NCBI GenBank assembly: GCA_963739335.1
Contig: CAVUAC010000036.1
Span: 28,152-92,151, forward strand
Reading direction: 5' to 3'
Length of the DNA: 64,000 bases
From: UBA9647 sp963739335
Lineage (GTDB): Bacteria; Bacteroidota; Ignavibacteria; UBA10030
The notes under the pieces are model-generated. The model saw only the letters and a list, made by a program, of their open reading frames with translations. It had not been told where the DNA came from and made no database searches. This document shows, in pieces, positions 54,770-64,000 of this stretch (positions are counted from its first letter, which is position 1; each line of letters opens with the position of its first letter). A program made the position numbers and the translations under genes.

Positions 54770-57253
54770 CTACTCGTTTTTCATGGTGGAAAGTCTGCTT
54801 TTTGCCATCGTGTTGGTTGGATCGATTTCGAGGGCTCGTTGGAACGCTGCTCGGGCGGCCCGAGGGGCCTTTTGTTCTTCGAAGAGCTGCGCCTGATACA
54901 GCCACGCTTCCGTGCACCGCGGGTTTTCTCGGAGAGCTCGCTGGGCTTCATCGATTGCTTCGTCAGGGAGATCGACGCTCTTATAGGAACGTGCGATGCC
55001 GAGGTGAAGGTTGCCGCGGCGGACAGAATCCGACGCACGACGGAGTGAGTCTTCAGCTTGCTCAATCAGCGAAAACTGCTGCACAACAGGATTCGAGCGA
55101 TCAATTGTTCTCAGCCGGCGGAGATACACCTTCGCTTGAGCGGTATCACCGCGCTGCATAGCATATTGCCAGCCCCACAGCAGAGCGGAAAAGTACGTGG
55201 AATCCTGGTTCAGGACCGTCCGCAGGGTGGAGTACGCAGCGTTGGGGAAGTCAAAACTCCAATAGAACATTGCAGCCTCAGTCGACGCCATGGAACGTTG
55301 AGCGGGATCGTCGTACTGATTCGCTTGGTGGAGAGCCGTGGCAATCGCGAGATGCCTCGTCGCGATGGCGGTGTAGGTCGTTGAGGCATCGAATCCGTAG
55401 AGTCTTTGCAGTTCGAGAGATGCCTCGGAAAGCTGATCGTTCATCGCGTATGCAAGGGTAAGCTGGTACGGGACCATTGGCTGACCGGGGTTGAGCTCAC
55501 TGGCCTGACGAAATGAAGAAATTGCCTTTTGGAACTGCCCTCGCAGGAGCTCAACACGCCCCTTTCGCAGCAATCCGTTCGCGCTAATCGTATCGATCGG
55601 GATCCGCTTCGTCTCTAGCCAGACCTCCTTCGGAGTGACGTACGTTGGATGGATCTTGTAGAGCCGCATGCCGGCGACCTGTGTCATGAGCTCAAACCAG
55701 AAGCGCTTCGACTCGCTCATCTGAAACTCGTAAGAAAGGAAACCGTCCCAAACGTTTGTTGAAAGGAGATAGTCGGCAGCGTTCATCCTCAAGGAGTAGT
55801 CGAATGTCTTGATGGGAACTCCGTTGTTGAGTTCAAGGAGTTTTCGATTTCCGATGAAGATACTAAATTCCTTCGATGCGGCCGCAACAATTGTTCCTTC
55901 GGGGGTTTGTTCCCTCACTGCTTTACCCAGGACGCCCAACGGTTTGGTGAACATGTTCTTAAGGTGGTGTGTTTCCGAAAGATGCTGGTAGAAGCCTAAC
56001 GGATCCATGATGTAATGCACATTTGATCTATCAAGCTCGAAAACGCAGATCAGGTTGGGGACGATCAAGAGGACCGCATAGACAGCGGCGATCCGCGTGA
56101 GGACAACTGGTCTGTCGGAAAACCACCGATCTCTCAGCCAGCGTGCTGCCGCGCATACGTAGAAGATCATGATCGGAAACACGGGGAGGAGGAATCGGAC
56201 GTCGTGAACCGGGTAGATGAAGATGACGAAGAGGTAGCAGACAACAAAGAGAACCCGGGCGAAGCCAGTTCTACGATCGACAAGATCGCGCCACATGCCG
56301 AGGAACAACAATGGGACGAGCAGGACTGGTATGAGGTACTTGATGGCAATGATGCCCCTGAAATATGCGAGGAAGAGCCCGGTGGGCTCGACGATCATAA
56401 TTTCCGGGAGGGGGTAGAAAAGCAGGCCGCCCAGATGCGCGGCATAGGCCGCGGTGTTATTGGTAAGCCGTAGTCCAAATTCCTGAAGAATGGGAGCCTG
56501 GGCCGGCGTCAGGAAGTGCTCGAAGATGAAATTGATGTCGGTCGCTTGTGATGTCGGTGGGACTCCGACCAGGACGAGGTTTCTGTACAACCATGCCCCA
56601 AAACACCCGGCGAAACCAGCGAAGAGAATGATCGCTCTTTTATATTGTTTCCTCAGAAGCAGGTACAGGACAAGGGAACCGACGAGCGCGATGGCAACCT
56701 CCCGCAGCAAAACAATCAGAGAAGCGATGCCGAAGAGGATGATCATATCGCGCCGGTGCGATCCGTTTCCCGATTCCAGGCGCTCAAGCGCAATGAAACA
56801 GACGGCGACAAGCGTCAGGAAGGCGCTCTCTGACAGGACTTCAGTTGAAAACAGGAGCACCAGAGGGTTACACGCGACCAGGAGCGCGCCGATGATGGCC
56901 GGAGTCTTCCCAAAGAACCTGAGCAGGAGATGATAGAAGGCGATGATGAAAGCGACGCCCCAGAGGAGCGTCCATACTTTTGCAGCAAGCAGTGAATAGG
57001 GAAAGAACAAGAGGACGGGTGAAAGCAGGACGGAAAAAAAAGGAGCATTGACAACGTACCACTCGGGATCCGGCTGAGTGTCGTCGACGAGCCCTTTTGC
57101 GTGCGCAAACGAGGTTCCCCAAATGACGTAACGTGTGCTGTCGGTGTAGAGCGAGATATCATTCAGTCGCAGACCTCCGAGCAGAACAAAGAGGAGACTT
57201 ATCAGAACAATCCAGCGATGCTCACGGAGCGTGGAAGCCAGGTTGAGTGCCAT
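54770..57253 (-). CDS. GT-C (GT39/PMT_2-like) membrane glycosyltransferase with C-terminal TPR region, intact copy
   Basis: At 827 residues this is the intact member of the family also found at 19.5-24.8 kb. Residues 1-430 hold about eleven membrane helices, with the catalytic-loop acid in SLYTDSTRYVIWGTS. Then comes the conserved soluble segment with KTFDYSLRMNAADYLLSTN, and TPR-type helices from about 560 to the end (EINPRCTEAWLYQAQLFEEQ-like). It is more distant from the two tandem copies than they are from each other. It sits in an operon between udgB and the epimerase, suggesting a role in envelope glycan synthesis. Confidence 0.85.
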   Translation of the reverse strand: MALNLASTLREHRWIVLISLLFVLLGGLRLNDISLYTDSTRYVIWGTSFAHAKGLVDDTQPDPEWYVVNAPFFSVLLSPVLLFFPYSLLAAKVWTLLWGVAFIIAFYHLLLRFFGKTPAIIGALLVACNPLVLLFSTEVLSESAFLTLVAVCFIALERLESGNGSHRRDMIILFGIASLIVLLREVAIALVGSLVLYLLLRKQYKRAIILFAGFAGCFGAWLYRNLVLVGVPPTSQATDINFIFEHFLTPAQAPILQEFGLRLTNNTAAYAAHLGGLLFYPLPEIMIVEPTGLFLAYFRGIIAIKYLIPVLLVPLLFLGMWRDLVDRRTGFARVLFVVCYLFVIFIYPVHDVRFLLPVFPIMIFYVCAAARWLRDRWFSDRPVVLTRIAAVYAVLLIVPNLICVFELDRSNVHYIMDPLGFYQHLSETHHLKNMFTKPLGVLGKAVREQTPEGTIVAAASKEFSIFIGNRKLLELNNGVPIKTFDYSLRMNAADYLLSTNVWDGFLSYEFQMSESKRFWFELMTQVAGMRLYKIHPTYVTPKEVWLETKRIPIDTISANGLLRKGRVELLRGQFQKAISSFRQASELNPGQPMVPYQLTLAYAMNDQLSEASLELQRLYGFDASTTYTAIATRHLAIATALHQANQYDDPAQRSMASTEAAMFYWSFDFPNAAYSTLRTVLNQDSTYFSALLWGWQYAMQRGDTAQAKVYLRRLRTIDRSNPVVQQFSLIEQAEDSLRRASDSVRRGNLHLGIARSYKSVDLPDEAIDEAQRALRENPRCTEAWLYQAQLFEEQKAPRAARAAFQRALEIDPTNTMAKSRLSTMKNE

Positions 57254-57269
57254 AGATAATCGTATAGTG

Positions 57270-57956
57270 TTAGAATTTGTTCAGAAGCGAACGAGCCCGT
57301 CGGAAAACGGAATCGAACATTGGTTCTGTGAGCCTGCCTGTAAATGTGTTTTGCTGGCTTGGATGAAAGGATGCCAGGAGTGTCACGCGATCGCTGACCT
57401 TATGCTCTGACCCATGGGAGAACAAGGGTTTCTTGCCGGTGGATGCCCAACCAAGATGGCGCAGGGCGGCCACGGAGGAATCAAAGCCGACTTTGCCTAA
57501 CCCGACGATAACCTTCACCCGCGTGAGCAGTCGCAGCTCATCCAGAAGGAACGGGCGGCAATTCAGTATTTCGCGCGGCAAGAGTTTGTCTTGAGGAGGT
57601 GCACATCGACACGTTGCGGTAATGTAGCAGTTCGTAAGGCGCAGCCCATCGTCTCTGGATACTGATGTCCGTTTGTTCGCAAATCCGAACTTGTGAAGTG
57701 CCCGGTACAGCCAGTCGCCGCTTCTGTCACCGGTGAACATTCGACCGGTTCGATTGCCTCCATGAGCCGCAGGTGCGAGGCCAATGAGCAACAATTCAGC
57801 ACGTGGGTCGCCAAAACTCGGATTCGGTTTTCCCCAATAGTCCCATTCCGCGAACCGTCTGGTTTTCTCGCGAGCGATCTTCTCGCGCCAGCGGACCAAT
57901 CCGGGGCAGAGCCGACATCGAATGATTTGCTCCTGCAGCTTCTCGAGATCCGTCAT
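57270..57956 (-). CDS. udgB: Family 5 uracil-DNA glycosylase
   Basis: The enzyme removes uracil and other damaged bases from DNA. The protein of 228 residues has the iron-sulphur Cys pair CRLC near residue 14 and two more Cys further on. Motif 1 is GLAPAAHGGNRTGRMFTGD, typical of UDGb (family 5) rather than family 4, and motif 2 is ASFHPSQQNTFTGRLT. It lies between the hydrolase and glycosyltransferase genes in the gltA operon, with 31 and 16 bases to its neighbours. Intact. Confidence 0.92.
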   Translation of the reverse strand: MTDLEKLQEQIIRCRLCPGLVRWREKIAREKTRRFAEWDYWGKPNPSFGDPRAELLLIGLAPAAHGGNRTGRMFTGDRSGDWLYRALHKFGFANKRTSVSRDDGLRLTNCYITATCRCAPPQDKLLPREILNCRPFLLDELRLLTRVKVIVGLGKVGFDSSVAALRHLGWASTGKKPLFSHGSEHKVSDRVTLLASFHPSQQNTFTGRLTEPMFDSVFRRARSLLNKF

Positions 57957-57987
57957 CGACCGACCTGTGGCGCTGGTATCCGAACGA

Positions 57988-58788
57988 TCACGACTTCACC
58001 CGGTTGAGGAATTCGATGAGGTGTTTGTTGAATTCTGCGGCGTTCTCGATGTTGCTCATGTGTGCCGCAGAGGAAAGAACATGCAGTTCGGATTTCCCGA
58101 TCAGCTTGTGCATGGATTCGGAAGCGGATGGCGGTGTCAACGCATCGTGCTCGCCGACAAGGATGAGCGTGGGCACGGTGATTCCGGCCAGGGAAGCTGT
58201 CGTGTCAGTCCGGCAAGCGAGGGCGAGTACCGTTCCGCAGATCCCAAGAGGTGAATTCCTTCTGATGGCCTTTTTGATTGAGTCAGGATGCTCCGGATGA
58301 GTCAGGAAGGTCTCCGGAGCGAAGACGGATTTGACGAATTCCTCTGCAAATGAGCGTACACCATTGGTTTTGATTGCCTTGAGGGTTGCAGAACGTTTGA
58401 TCTTGCCTTCGTTCGTGTCAGCCTCGCTTTTGGTATTGCACAGGACAAGGGCCTTGAACCGCTCGGGCTGCCGTTCATGGGCACGCAATGCGATGTACCC
58501 GCCCATCGAGAGGCCGCACAGGATGACCCGGTCAATGATAAGGTGGTCGAGCAAGGCCAAGAGATCATCGACGAACAATTCGATTGTATATTGCCCATCT
58601 CCGACATCGCTCTCGCCGTGTCCTCGCACGTCGTACATAATCGCGCGAATATGGTTCGGCAGTGCTTTCATCTGCGGCTCCCACATCGTGTGGTTGAAAG
58701 GGAAGCCGTGAATGAATACCACCGGATCGCCCTGGGGCAAGCCGCGCTCGGTGTAGTTGATGGTGAAATTATTCAGTCTGATTTTCAT
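57988..58788 (-). CDS. Alpha/beta hydrolase
   Basis: A cytoplasmic protein of 266 residues with the alpha/beta-hydrolase fold. The oxyanion motif is VFIHGFPFNHTMW, the nucleophile elbow GLSMGG near residue 100, the acid GEHDALTPP and the catalytic His in LSSAAHMSNIENAAEF. Related enzymes include 3-oxoadipate enol-lactonases and haloperoxidases; the substrate is unknown. Its start overlaps the 3' end of gltA by 20 bases, so the two are coupled. Intact. Confidence 0.85.
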   Translation of the reverse strand: MKIRLNNFTINYTERGLPQGDPVVFIHGFPFNHTMWEPQMKALPNHIRAIMYDVRGHGESDVGDGQYTIELFVDDLLALLDHLIIDRVILCGLSMGGYIALRAHERQPERFKALVLCNTKSEADTNEGKIKRSATLKAIKTNGVRSFAEEFVKSVFAPETFLTHPEHPDSIKKAIRRNSPLGICGTVLALACRTDTTASLAGITVPTLILVGEHDALTPPSASESMHKLIGKSELHVLSSAAHMSNIENAAEFNKHLIEFLNRVKS

Positions 58789-60121
58789 GATGCACTCGGC
58801 AATGATGAAGGATTATGGATGCTCGATTTTCTTCCTCAACGTTGTTCGAGAGGTTGCCACGTGCGTTGCCGGGGACCGAGATGATCTGTCGAGGGCGAGC
58901 GATCCTTTGCTCCGGATCCAGGATGTGCTCCTGCCAGTGTGCCAGCCATCCGGCTGTTCGTGGAATCGCGAACAGGACCGGGAAGAAGTCCAACGGGAAG
59001 CCCATTGCCTCATAGATTAGTCCGGAGTAGAAATCCACGTTTGGGTAGAGCTTGCGTTTCACAAAGTACTCGTCTTCCAGCGCGATGCGCTCGAGCTCGA
59101 GAGCGATATCCAGTTTCCGGTTTCTGCCCGTCACCTCGAACACGTCGTCGGCCAATTTCTTGATCACTCTGGCGCGCGGATCGTAGTTTTTGTAGACGCG
59201 ATGGCCAAACCCCATCAACTTCCGATGACCATCTTTGACCTCCTTGACGACTGCCGGGACCCTGTCGATCGTTCCGATCTCATCCAGCATATGCAGAACA
59301 GCCTCGTTCGCTCCTCCGTGCAGCGGCCCCCACAATGCTGCCGCTGCACCGGCAACGGCCGAGTAAGGGTCGACGTGAGAGCTTCCGATGCTACGCATGG
59401 CGTTGGTGCTGCAATTCTGCTCGTGGTCCGCGTGAAGAATGAAGAGCACCGTGAGCGCATGCTCGAGCGTAGGATGAATCTCGTATCTGGATTCCCCAAC
59501 TTTAAACATCATATTCAGAAAGTTTCCGGCATACGTCAGTTCGTAGCTCGGAAGGATATAGGGCATCCCTTTTGAATGGCAAGAGGCAAATCCAGCAATA
59601 GTTGTCGCTTTTCCGATGATTCGTTCTATTTGTCTAAGGCGGACGTCGGGATCGAAAATGTCTTTGGCTTCGGGATAGAACGTCGAGAGGGCGGCAATTG
59701 TGCTGATGAACATTCCCATAGGATGGGCGTCATACCGAAATCCATCCATGAGTTTCTTGATGTTCTCGTGCACAAATGTGTGCTTCTTGACGTTCATGCG
59801 CCATTCCTCGAGCTTCTGCTGGTCCGGGAGGCTACCATTCAGAAGGAGGTATGCCACCTCCAAAAAGGAAGTCGATTTCACCGCCAGTTGCTCGATTGGA
59901 TATCCGCGGTATTCTAGAATCCCTCTCTCACCGTCAATGTAGGTTATTCTGCTCTTAACGGCGGCGGTGTTCATCGAACCTGGATCATAGCTCATCATCC
60001 CGAAATCGTCATCTTTGACCTTGATTTGCCGAAGATCGCCGGCCCGGATAGTGTCGTTCTCGACAGGAATGTCGTATTCTTTGCCCGTTCGGTTATCGAC
60101 GATGGTGAGGGTATCCGGCAT
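58769..60121 (-). CDS. gltA: Citrate synthase
   Basis: The enzyme condenses oxaloacetate with acetyl-CoA at the entry of the TCA cycle. From the ATG at 60121 (preceded by GAAGGG) the product has 450 residues. Catalytic His residues are in LWGPLHGGANEAVL and FGHRVYKNYDPRA, and the catalytic Asp lies further on near LYPNVDFYSGLIY. A C-terminal extension after RPRQIISV is somewhat unusual. Because a pyruvate:ferredoxin oxidoreductase starts divergently 500 bases away, acetyl-CoA supply and use are neighbours here. Intact. Confidence 0.94.
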   Translation of the reverse strand: MPDTLTIVDNRTGKEYDIPVENDTIRAGDLRQIKVKDDDFGMMSYDPGSMNTAAVKSRITYIDGERGILEYRGYPIEQLAVKSTSFLEVAYLLLNGSLPDQQKLEEWRMNVKKHTFVHENIKKLMDGFRYDAHPMGMFISTIAALSTFYPEAKDIFDPDVRLRQIERIIGKATTIAGFASCHSKGMPYILPSYELTYAGNFLNMMFKVGESRYEIHPTLEHALTVLFILHADHEQNCSTNAMRSIGSSHVDPYSAVAGAAAALWGPLHGGANEAVLHMLDEIGTIDRVPAVVKEVKDGHRKLMGFGHRVYKNYDPRARVIKKLADDVFEVTGRNRKLDIALELERIALEDEYFVKRKLYPNVDFYSGLIYEAMGFPLDFFPVLFAIPRTAGWLAHWQEHILDPEQRIARPRQIISVPGNARGNLSNNVEEENRASIILHHCRVHHENQTE

Positions 60122-60623
60122 TTTTTTCCCTTCGAGAATAGCGCTGAGGCGATTAGCACAACGAAGAAACGGAAAAAAAGGCAAATGTTCCACCGAATAA
60201 GAAATGCACCTGCTGGTTGGAGATTCAAGAAGAACCTGCTCGCAGAGCACGTGGGTAAAGGACTGAATTGAGATTCCCTACAGATCGGAAGATATTCCGA
60301 GTCGAGGCGGCCCGCATTGCGACGCGAAGGAAGGTCACAGCGTTGCGTTTCCTCAGAAGCGCTGAAGATGCTTGATCAAGTCGAGCAATTGGTTGCGCGA
60401 CGACAAATTCGTTCCAGCAGCTTTGTCAATTCCGACTCCTGGTTTCCCATTTATTCAATCTGGCAAAAACATGCGGGGCGTTCTCGAAAACGAGAATAGG
60501 CCTCTCCGTTTTGTGGTTTTTTGATAGTTTTTTCATATTCTTCAGGGCCCCTTGGCTGGAATAGTTATTGCGTCAGTGGGCAAGATTGGTCATCCATTCT
60601 AAAGTAGAAAGGCAAGAGTAACG
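60122..60623. promoter_or_regulatory. Divergent promoter region between gltA and the oxidoreductase
   Basis: About 500 bases without a gene. An AT-rich part, TTTTGTGGTTTTTTGATAG near 60510-60530, is the best candidate for the + strand promoter; gltA's promoter should lie near 60140-60300. No operator palindrome stands out. Confidence 0.45.
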
Positions 60624-63600
60624 ATGTCAGCTCAAGATTCTGCTTCGAAGACTAAGCGCGCAATGGTAACGATTGATGGCAACGAAGCTGCCGCGTACTC
60701 GGCGCACAAAACAAATGAAGTGATAGCCATCTATCCTATCACACCCTCCTCGACGATGGGTGAGTGGTCGGACGAGTGGTCCGCCCAAGGCAGGAAAAAT
60801 ATCTGGGGCACAGTCCCCTTGGTTGTAGAGATGCAGAGTGAAGGCGGTGCAGCCGGTGCTGTGCACGGAGCGCTGCAGACAGGTGCTCTGTCCACAACCT
60901 TTACGGCATCCCAAGGTTTGTTGCTGATGATCCCCAACATGTTCAAGATTGCCGGTGAACTTACGTCCACCGTCTTCCATGTTTCAGCCCGGACCGTTGC
61001 GACTCATGCGCTCTCGATTTTTGGCGACCACAGCGATGTGATGGCTTGCCGATCAACAGGTTGGGGGATGTCGGCATCCAACTCGGTGCAAGAAATCATG
61101 GATTTCGCCCTCATCGCTCAGGCGGCAACGCTTGAGGCACGCGTTCCGTTCATTCACTTCTTCGACGGCTTCCGATCTTCGGCGGAAGTCATGAAGATTG
61201 AGCAGCTGGCCGATGAGGACCTCCGTCAGATGATCGATGATGAGCTCGTTCATCAACATCGGCAGCGGGCACTTTCTCCGGATCACCCGGTGCTGCGCGG
61301 CACGGCTCAGAATCCTGATGTGTTCTTCCAGGCTCGCGAAACAGTCAATCCATATTACCACGCCTGCGCGGCCATCGTGCAAAAGGCAATGGACAAGTTT
61401 GCATCCATCGTTGGCCGTCAGTACAAACTGTATCAGTACGTTGGTGCTCCGGACGCGGAGCGTGTGATAGTAGTCATGGGCTCTGGCGCGGAGACCGCAC
61501 ACGAGACAGTGGAATACCTGAATGCACAGGGAGAGAAGGTCGGCCTGTTGAAGGTCCGACTCTTCAGACCGTTTGCCGCTGAGCTTTTCGTGAATGCGCT
61601 ACCGCCGACTGTCAAGAGTATTGCGGTCCTGGATCGGACAAAGGAACCCGGCGCCATCGGAGAACCTCTCTACATCGATGCGATGGCGGCATTGAGTGAG
61701 ACGATGATGTCAGGGAAATCACCCTTCAAATCCTTCCCGAGAGTGATTGGCGGCCGGTTCGGGCTTTCGTCGAAAGAATTCACGCCGGCAATGGTAAAAG
61801 GGGTTTTCGATGAACTAAAAAAGGATCAGCCGAAGAACCACTTCACGATTGGCATCAACGAGGACGTTACGAAATCAAGTCTTGCTTTTGATCCCACCTT
61901 TGGCATTGAGCCAAGTGACGTCGTGCGAGCACTTTTCTTCGGTCTCGGAGCTGATGGAACGGTTGGTGCCAACAAGAACTCCATCAAGATTATCGGAGAG
62001 GACACCGACAATTTCGCCCAGGGATATTTTGTCTATGATTCGAAGAAGTCAGGATCCACGACAATATCGCACCTGAGGTTTGGGCCGCGGCCAATCCACT
62101 CCTGCTACCTGGTCAATCAGTCGAACTTTGTTGCCTGCCATCAATGGTTCTTCCTTGAGAAGTTTGACCTGCTGGAAACAGCGGTGCGCGGCGGGACATT
62201 CCTTCTGAACAGCATCTACGGACCAGATGAAGTCTGGGACAAGCTGCCCCGTCACATCCAGAAGGGGATTATCGACAAGGGGCTGAAGTTCTATGTGATC
62301 GACGGCTACAAAGTGGCAGCACAGACAGGGATGGGTGCTCGAGTCAATACGATCATGCAAACCTGCTTCTTCGCTATTTCGGGAGTCCTCCCAAAAGACG
62401 ATGCTATCGAGGCCATCAAGAAATCCATCAAGAAAACTTATGGCAGGAAAGGCGAGGCCGTTGTCCAAAAGAACTTTGCGGCTGTCGATGCTACGCTGGC
62501 AAACCTGTTCGAAGTGAAAGTTCCGGACAAGGTAACCAGCACGATCGAGATGCCGCCAGTGGTGTCCCCCGCGGCGCCGGAGTTTGTGCAACAGGTGACG
62601 GCAAAGATCATTGCCGGCAAGGGGGATGATCTGGCTGTGAGCTTGTTCCCGAAGGATGGAACGTTCCCGACAGCGACTGCCCAATGGGAGAAGAGGAACA
62701 TCGCCCTTGAAATCCCTGTGTGGGAACAGGAGATATGCATCCAATGCAATAAGTGCGTTATGGTTTGCCCGCATGCAACGATTCGCGTCAAGATCGTTAA
62801 CCCGGCGGAACTCAAGAATGCACCTCCGACGTTCAAATCCATGGACTACAAAGGGACCGAATACAAAGGAATGAGGTACTCCCTTCAGGTTGCCCCTGAA
62901 GACTGCACGGGATGCGCGCTCTGCGTCGAAGTGTGCCCGGCCAAGAGCAAAACACAGGTGAAGGTCAAGGCGATCAATATGAAGCCTCAGCCGCCAATCC
63001 GTGAGCAGGAACGAGACAACTATGATTTCTTCCTGAAGCTGCCTGAGCTCGACCGCCGGACGGTCAAGGTCGATACAGTCAAAGGATCACAATTCCTTCA
63101 GCCGTTGTTTGAGTATTCAGGTGCCTGTTCGGGTTGTGGGGAAACCCCTTACGTCAAGCTGGTGAGTCAGCTGTTCGGCGATCGCAGCGTCATTGCCAAT
63201 GCGACGGGATGCTCTTCGATCTACGGAGGGAATCTGCCGACAACGCCATGGGCATCAAACCTCGATGGTCGTGGCCCGGCTTGGTCCAACTCGCTCTTCG
63301 AAGACAACGCTGAGTTTGGGTTGGGCATGCGGCTGACCATCGACAAGCTGAACGAGATGGCGCGTGAGATGGTCCAGAGGCTGGCCAACGAGATCGGGCC
63401 CGATCTCGCGACCGGTATCCTGAATGCAAACCAATCCGATGAGGCAGGGATCTATGATCAGCGAGAACGAGTAAAGGCTCTGAAAGCGAAGCTGGCTCAA
63501 ATGAAGACTGCTGATGCGGTGAACCTGCTGAACATCGCTGACAATCTCGTCAAACGAAGCGTATGGATCATGGGTGGTGACGGTTGGGCGTATGACATCG

Positions 63601-64000
63601 GGTACGGTGGTCTAGACCACGTGCTTGCATCTGGCAGAAATGTCAACATCCTGGTCCTTGACACGGAAGTTTATTCGAACACCGGCGGACAGATGTCGAA
63701 GTCGACCTTTCGATCAGCGATCGCTAAGTTCGCGGCCGCAGGCAAGCCGACGAAGAAGAAGGATCTGGCGTTGATGGCAATGATGTATGGAAATGTGTAT
63801 GTGGCAAAAGTTGCGATGGGAGCCAGCGATGCGCAGACGGTGCGAGCCTTCATGGAAGCCGAAGCGTACGACGGTCCATCGATCATCGTCGCTTATAGCC
63901 ATTGCATCGCGCACGGCATCGATATGGCGAGAGGCATGACGAATCAGAAGCTTGCTGTCGACACAGGGTATTTCCCGCTCTTCCGCTACAATCCGATGCT
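60624..64000 (+). CDS. nifJ: Pyruvate:ferredoxin (flavodoxin) oxidoreductase, 3' end beyond the window
   Basis: This single-chain enzyme oxidises pyruvate to acetyl-CoA and CO2 with reduction of ferredoxin or flavodoxin, or runs in reverse. The frame is open from the ATG at 60624 to the end of the window (1,125 residues, of about 1,180-1,200 expected). Domain I has YPITPSSTMGEWSDEW. Two 4Fe-4S motifs, CIQCNKCVMVCPHA near 704 and CTGCALCVEVCPAKS near 759, come before the TPP domain, with CSGCGETPYVKL near 834 and GGDGWAYDIGYGGLDHV near 983. The third cluster Cys and the TPP-binding part are therefore present. Intact. Confidence 0.96.
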   Translation, partial: MSAQDSASKTKRAMVTIDGNEAAAYSAHKTNEVIAIYPITPSSTMGEWSDEWSAQGRKNIWGTVPLVVEMQSEGGAAGAVHGALQTGALSTTFTASQGLLLMIPNMFKIAGELTSTVFHVSARTVATHALSIFGDHSDVMACRSTGWGMSASNSVQEIMDFALIAQAATLEARVPFIHFFDGFRSSAEVMKIEQLADEDLRQMIDDELVHQHRQRALSPDHPVLRGTAQNPDVFFQARETVNPYYHACAAIVQKAMDKFASIVGRQYKLYQYVGAPDAERVIVVMGSGAETAHETVEYLNAQGEKVGLLKVRLFRPFAAELFVNALPPTVKSIAVLDRTKEPGAIGEPLYIDAMAALSETMMSGKSPFKSFPRVIGGRFGLSSKEFTPAMVKGVFDELKKDQPKNHFTIGINEDVTKSSLAFDPTFGIEPSDVVRALFFGLGADGTVGANKNSIKIIGEDTDNFAQGYFVYDSKKSGSTTISHLRFGPRPIHSCYLVNQSNFVACHQWFFLEKFDLLETAVRGGTFLLNSIYGPDEVWDKLPRHIQKGIIDKGLKFYVIDGYKVAAQTGMGARVNTIMQTCFFAISGVLPKDDAIEAIKKSIKKTYGRKGEAVVQKNFAAVDATLANLFEVKVPDKVTSTIEMPPVVSPAAPEFVQQVTAKIIAGKGDDLAVSLFPKDGTFPTATAQWEKRNIALEIPVWEQEICIQCNKCVMVCPHATIRVKIVNPAELKNAPPTFKSMDYKGTEYKGMRYSLQVAPEDCTGCALCVEVCPAKSKTQVKVKAINMKPQPPIREQERDNYDFFLKLPELDRRTVKVDTVKGSQFLQPLFEYSGACSGCGETPYVKLVSQLFGDRSVIANATGCSSIYGGNLPTTPWASNLDGRGPAWSNSLFEDNAEFGLGMRLTIDKLNEMAREMVQRLANEIGPDLATGILNANQSDEAGIYDQRERVKALKAKLAQMKTADAVNLLNIADNLVKRSVWIMGGDGWAYDIGYGGLDHVLASGRNVNILVLDTEVYSNTGGQMSKSTFRSAIAKFAAAGKPTKKKDLALMAMMYGNVYVAKVAMGASDAQTVRAFMEAEAYDGPSIIVAYSHCIAHGIDMARGMTNQKLAVDTGYFPLFRYNPM

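Overview
The window looks like a chromosomal contig from the FCB (Bacteroidota/Chlorobiota/Ignavibacteriota) group, most likely an Ignavibacteria-like organism. The best evidence is a secreted subtilase ending in a type-A T9SS sorting domain of the NYPNPFNPST type, an Omp85 protein, the tilS-hpt-ftsH block, and an ECF sigma factor of Bacteroidota style. The identification is inference from gene content; no rRNA or marker phylogeny was available.

Layout. 1-10 kb: housekeeping genes. These are the 3' part of an Omp85 gene, a UbiA prenyltransferase, rnhB, yraN, the NAD-salvage pair pncB-pncA and cstA on the + strand, facing a - strand operon tilS-hpt-ftsH-polyprenol/diacylglycerol kinase. 11.5-18.6 kb: a CAT-anticodon tRNA, an integrase-derived ORF without its catalytic acids, moeA, two small lipoproteins (one a stand-alone copy of the propeptide-like domain of the neighbouring subtilase), the T9SS subtilase and rpsU. 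19.5-26.7 kb: three GT-C/TPR membrane glycosyltransferase genes, two of them a tandem duplication. 26.7-36.3 kb: an accessory, partly AT-rich region. It holds hicBA, an ECF sigma/anti-sigma-like pair, a - strand run of orphan genes with integron-attC-like boundaries (possibly an integrase-less cassette cluster), several families of short palindromic repeats, and a tRNA remnant interrupted by one of them just before an intact tRNA-Ile2(CAT). 36.5-53.6 kb: another GT-C gene, then a compact type IV pilus/type II secretion-like operon (pilin-like protein, PilC, PilB, PilT, a PilM-PilN fusion, a PilO-PilP-like fusion, secretin) ending in a 1,918-residue repeat lipoprotein. 53.8-64 kb: a - strand operon gltA-hydrolase-udgB-GT-C/TPR-epimerase, and the start of a pyruvate:ferredoxin oxidoreductase on the + strand.

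Two features need care. First, at least twelve single-base reading-frame breaks interrupt otherwise well-conserved genes, and ten of them lie in or within about ten bases of a GATC or GTAC tetramer. I read this as a systematic sequence-data artefact, perhaps linked to DNA modification, rather than gene decay. Interrupted genes are therefore annotated as single CDS features with the break stated. Second, the intergenic repeats are modular: small CCGCC-N-GGCGG hairpins appear inserted into the loops of larger hairpins, into another repeat family, and into a tRNA copy.

The best candidate for a new cellular system is the condensed pilus-like operon with its giant Ig-like lipoprotein. The best candidate for new DNA biology is the nested palindromic micro-element.
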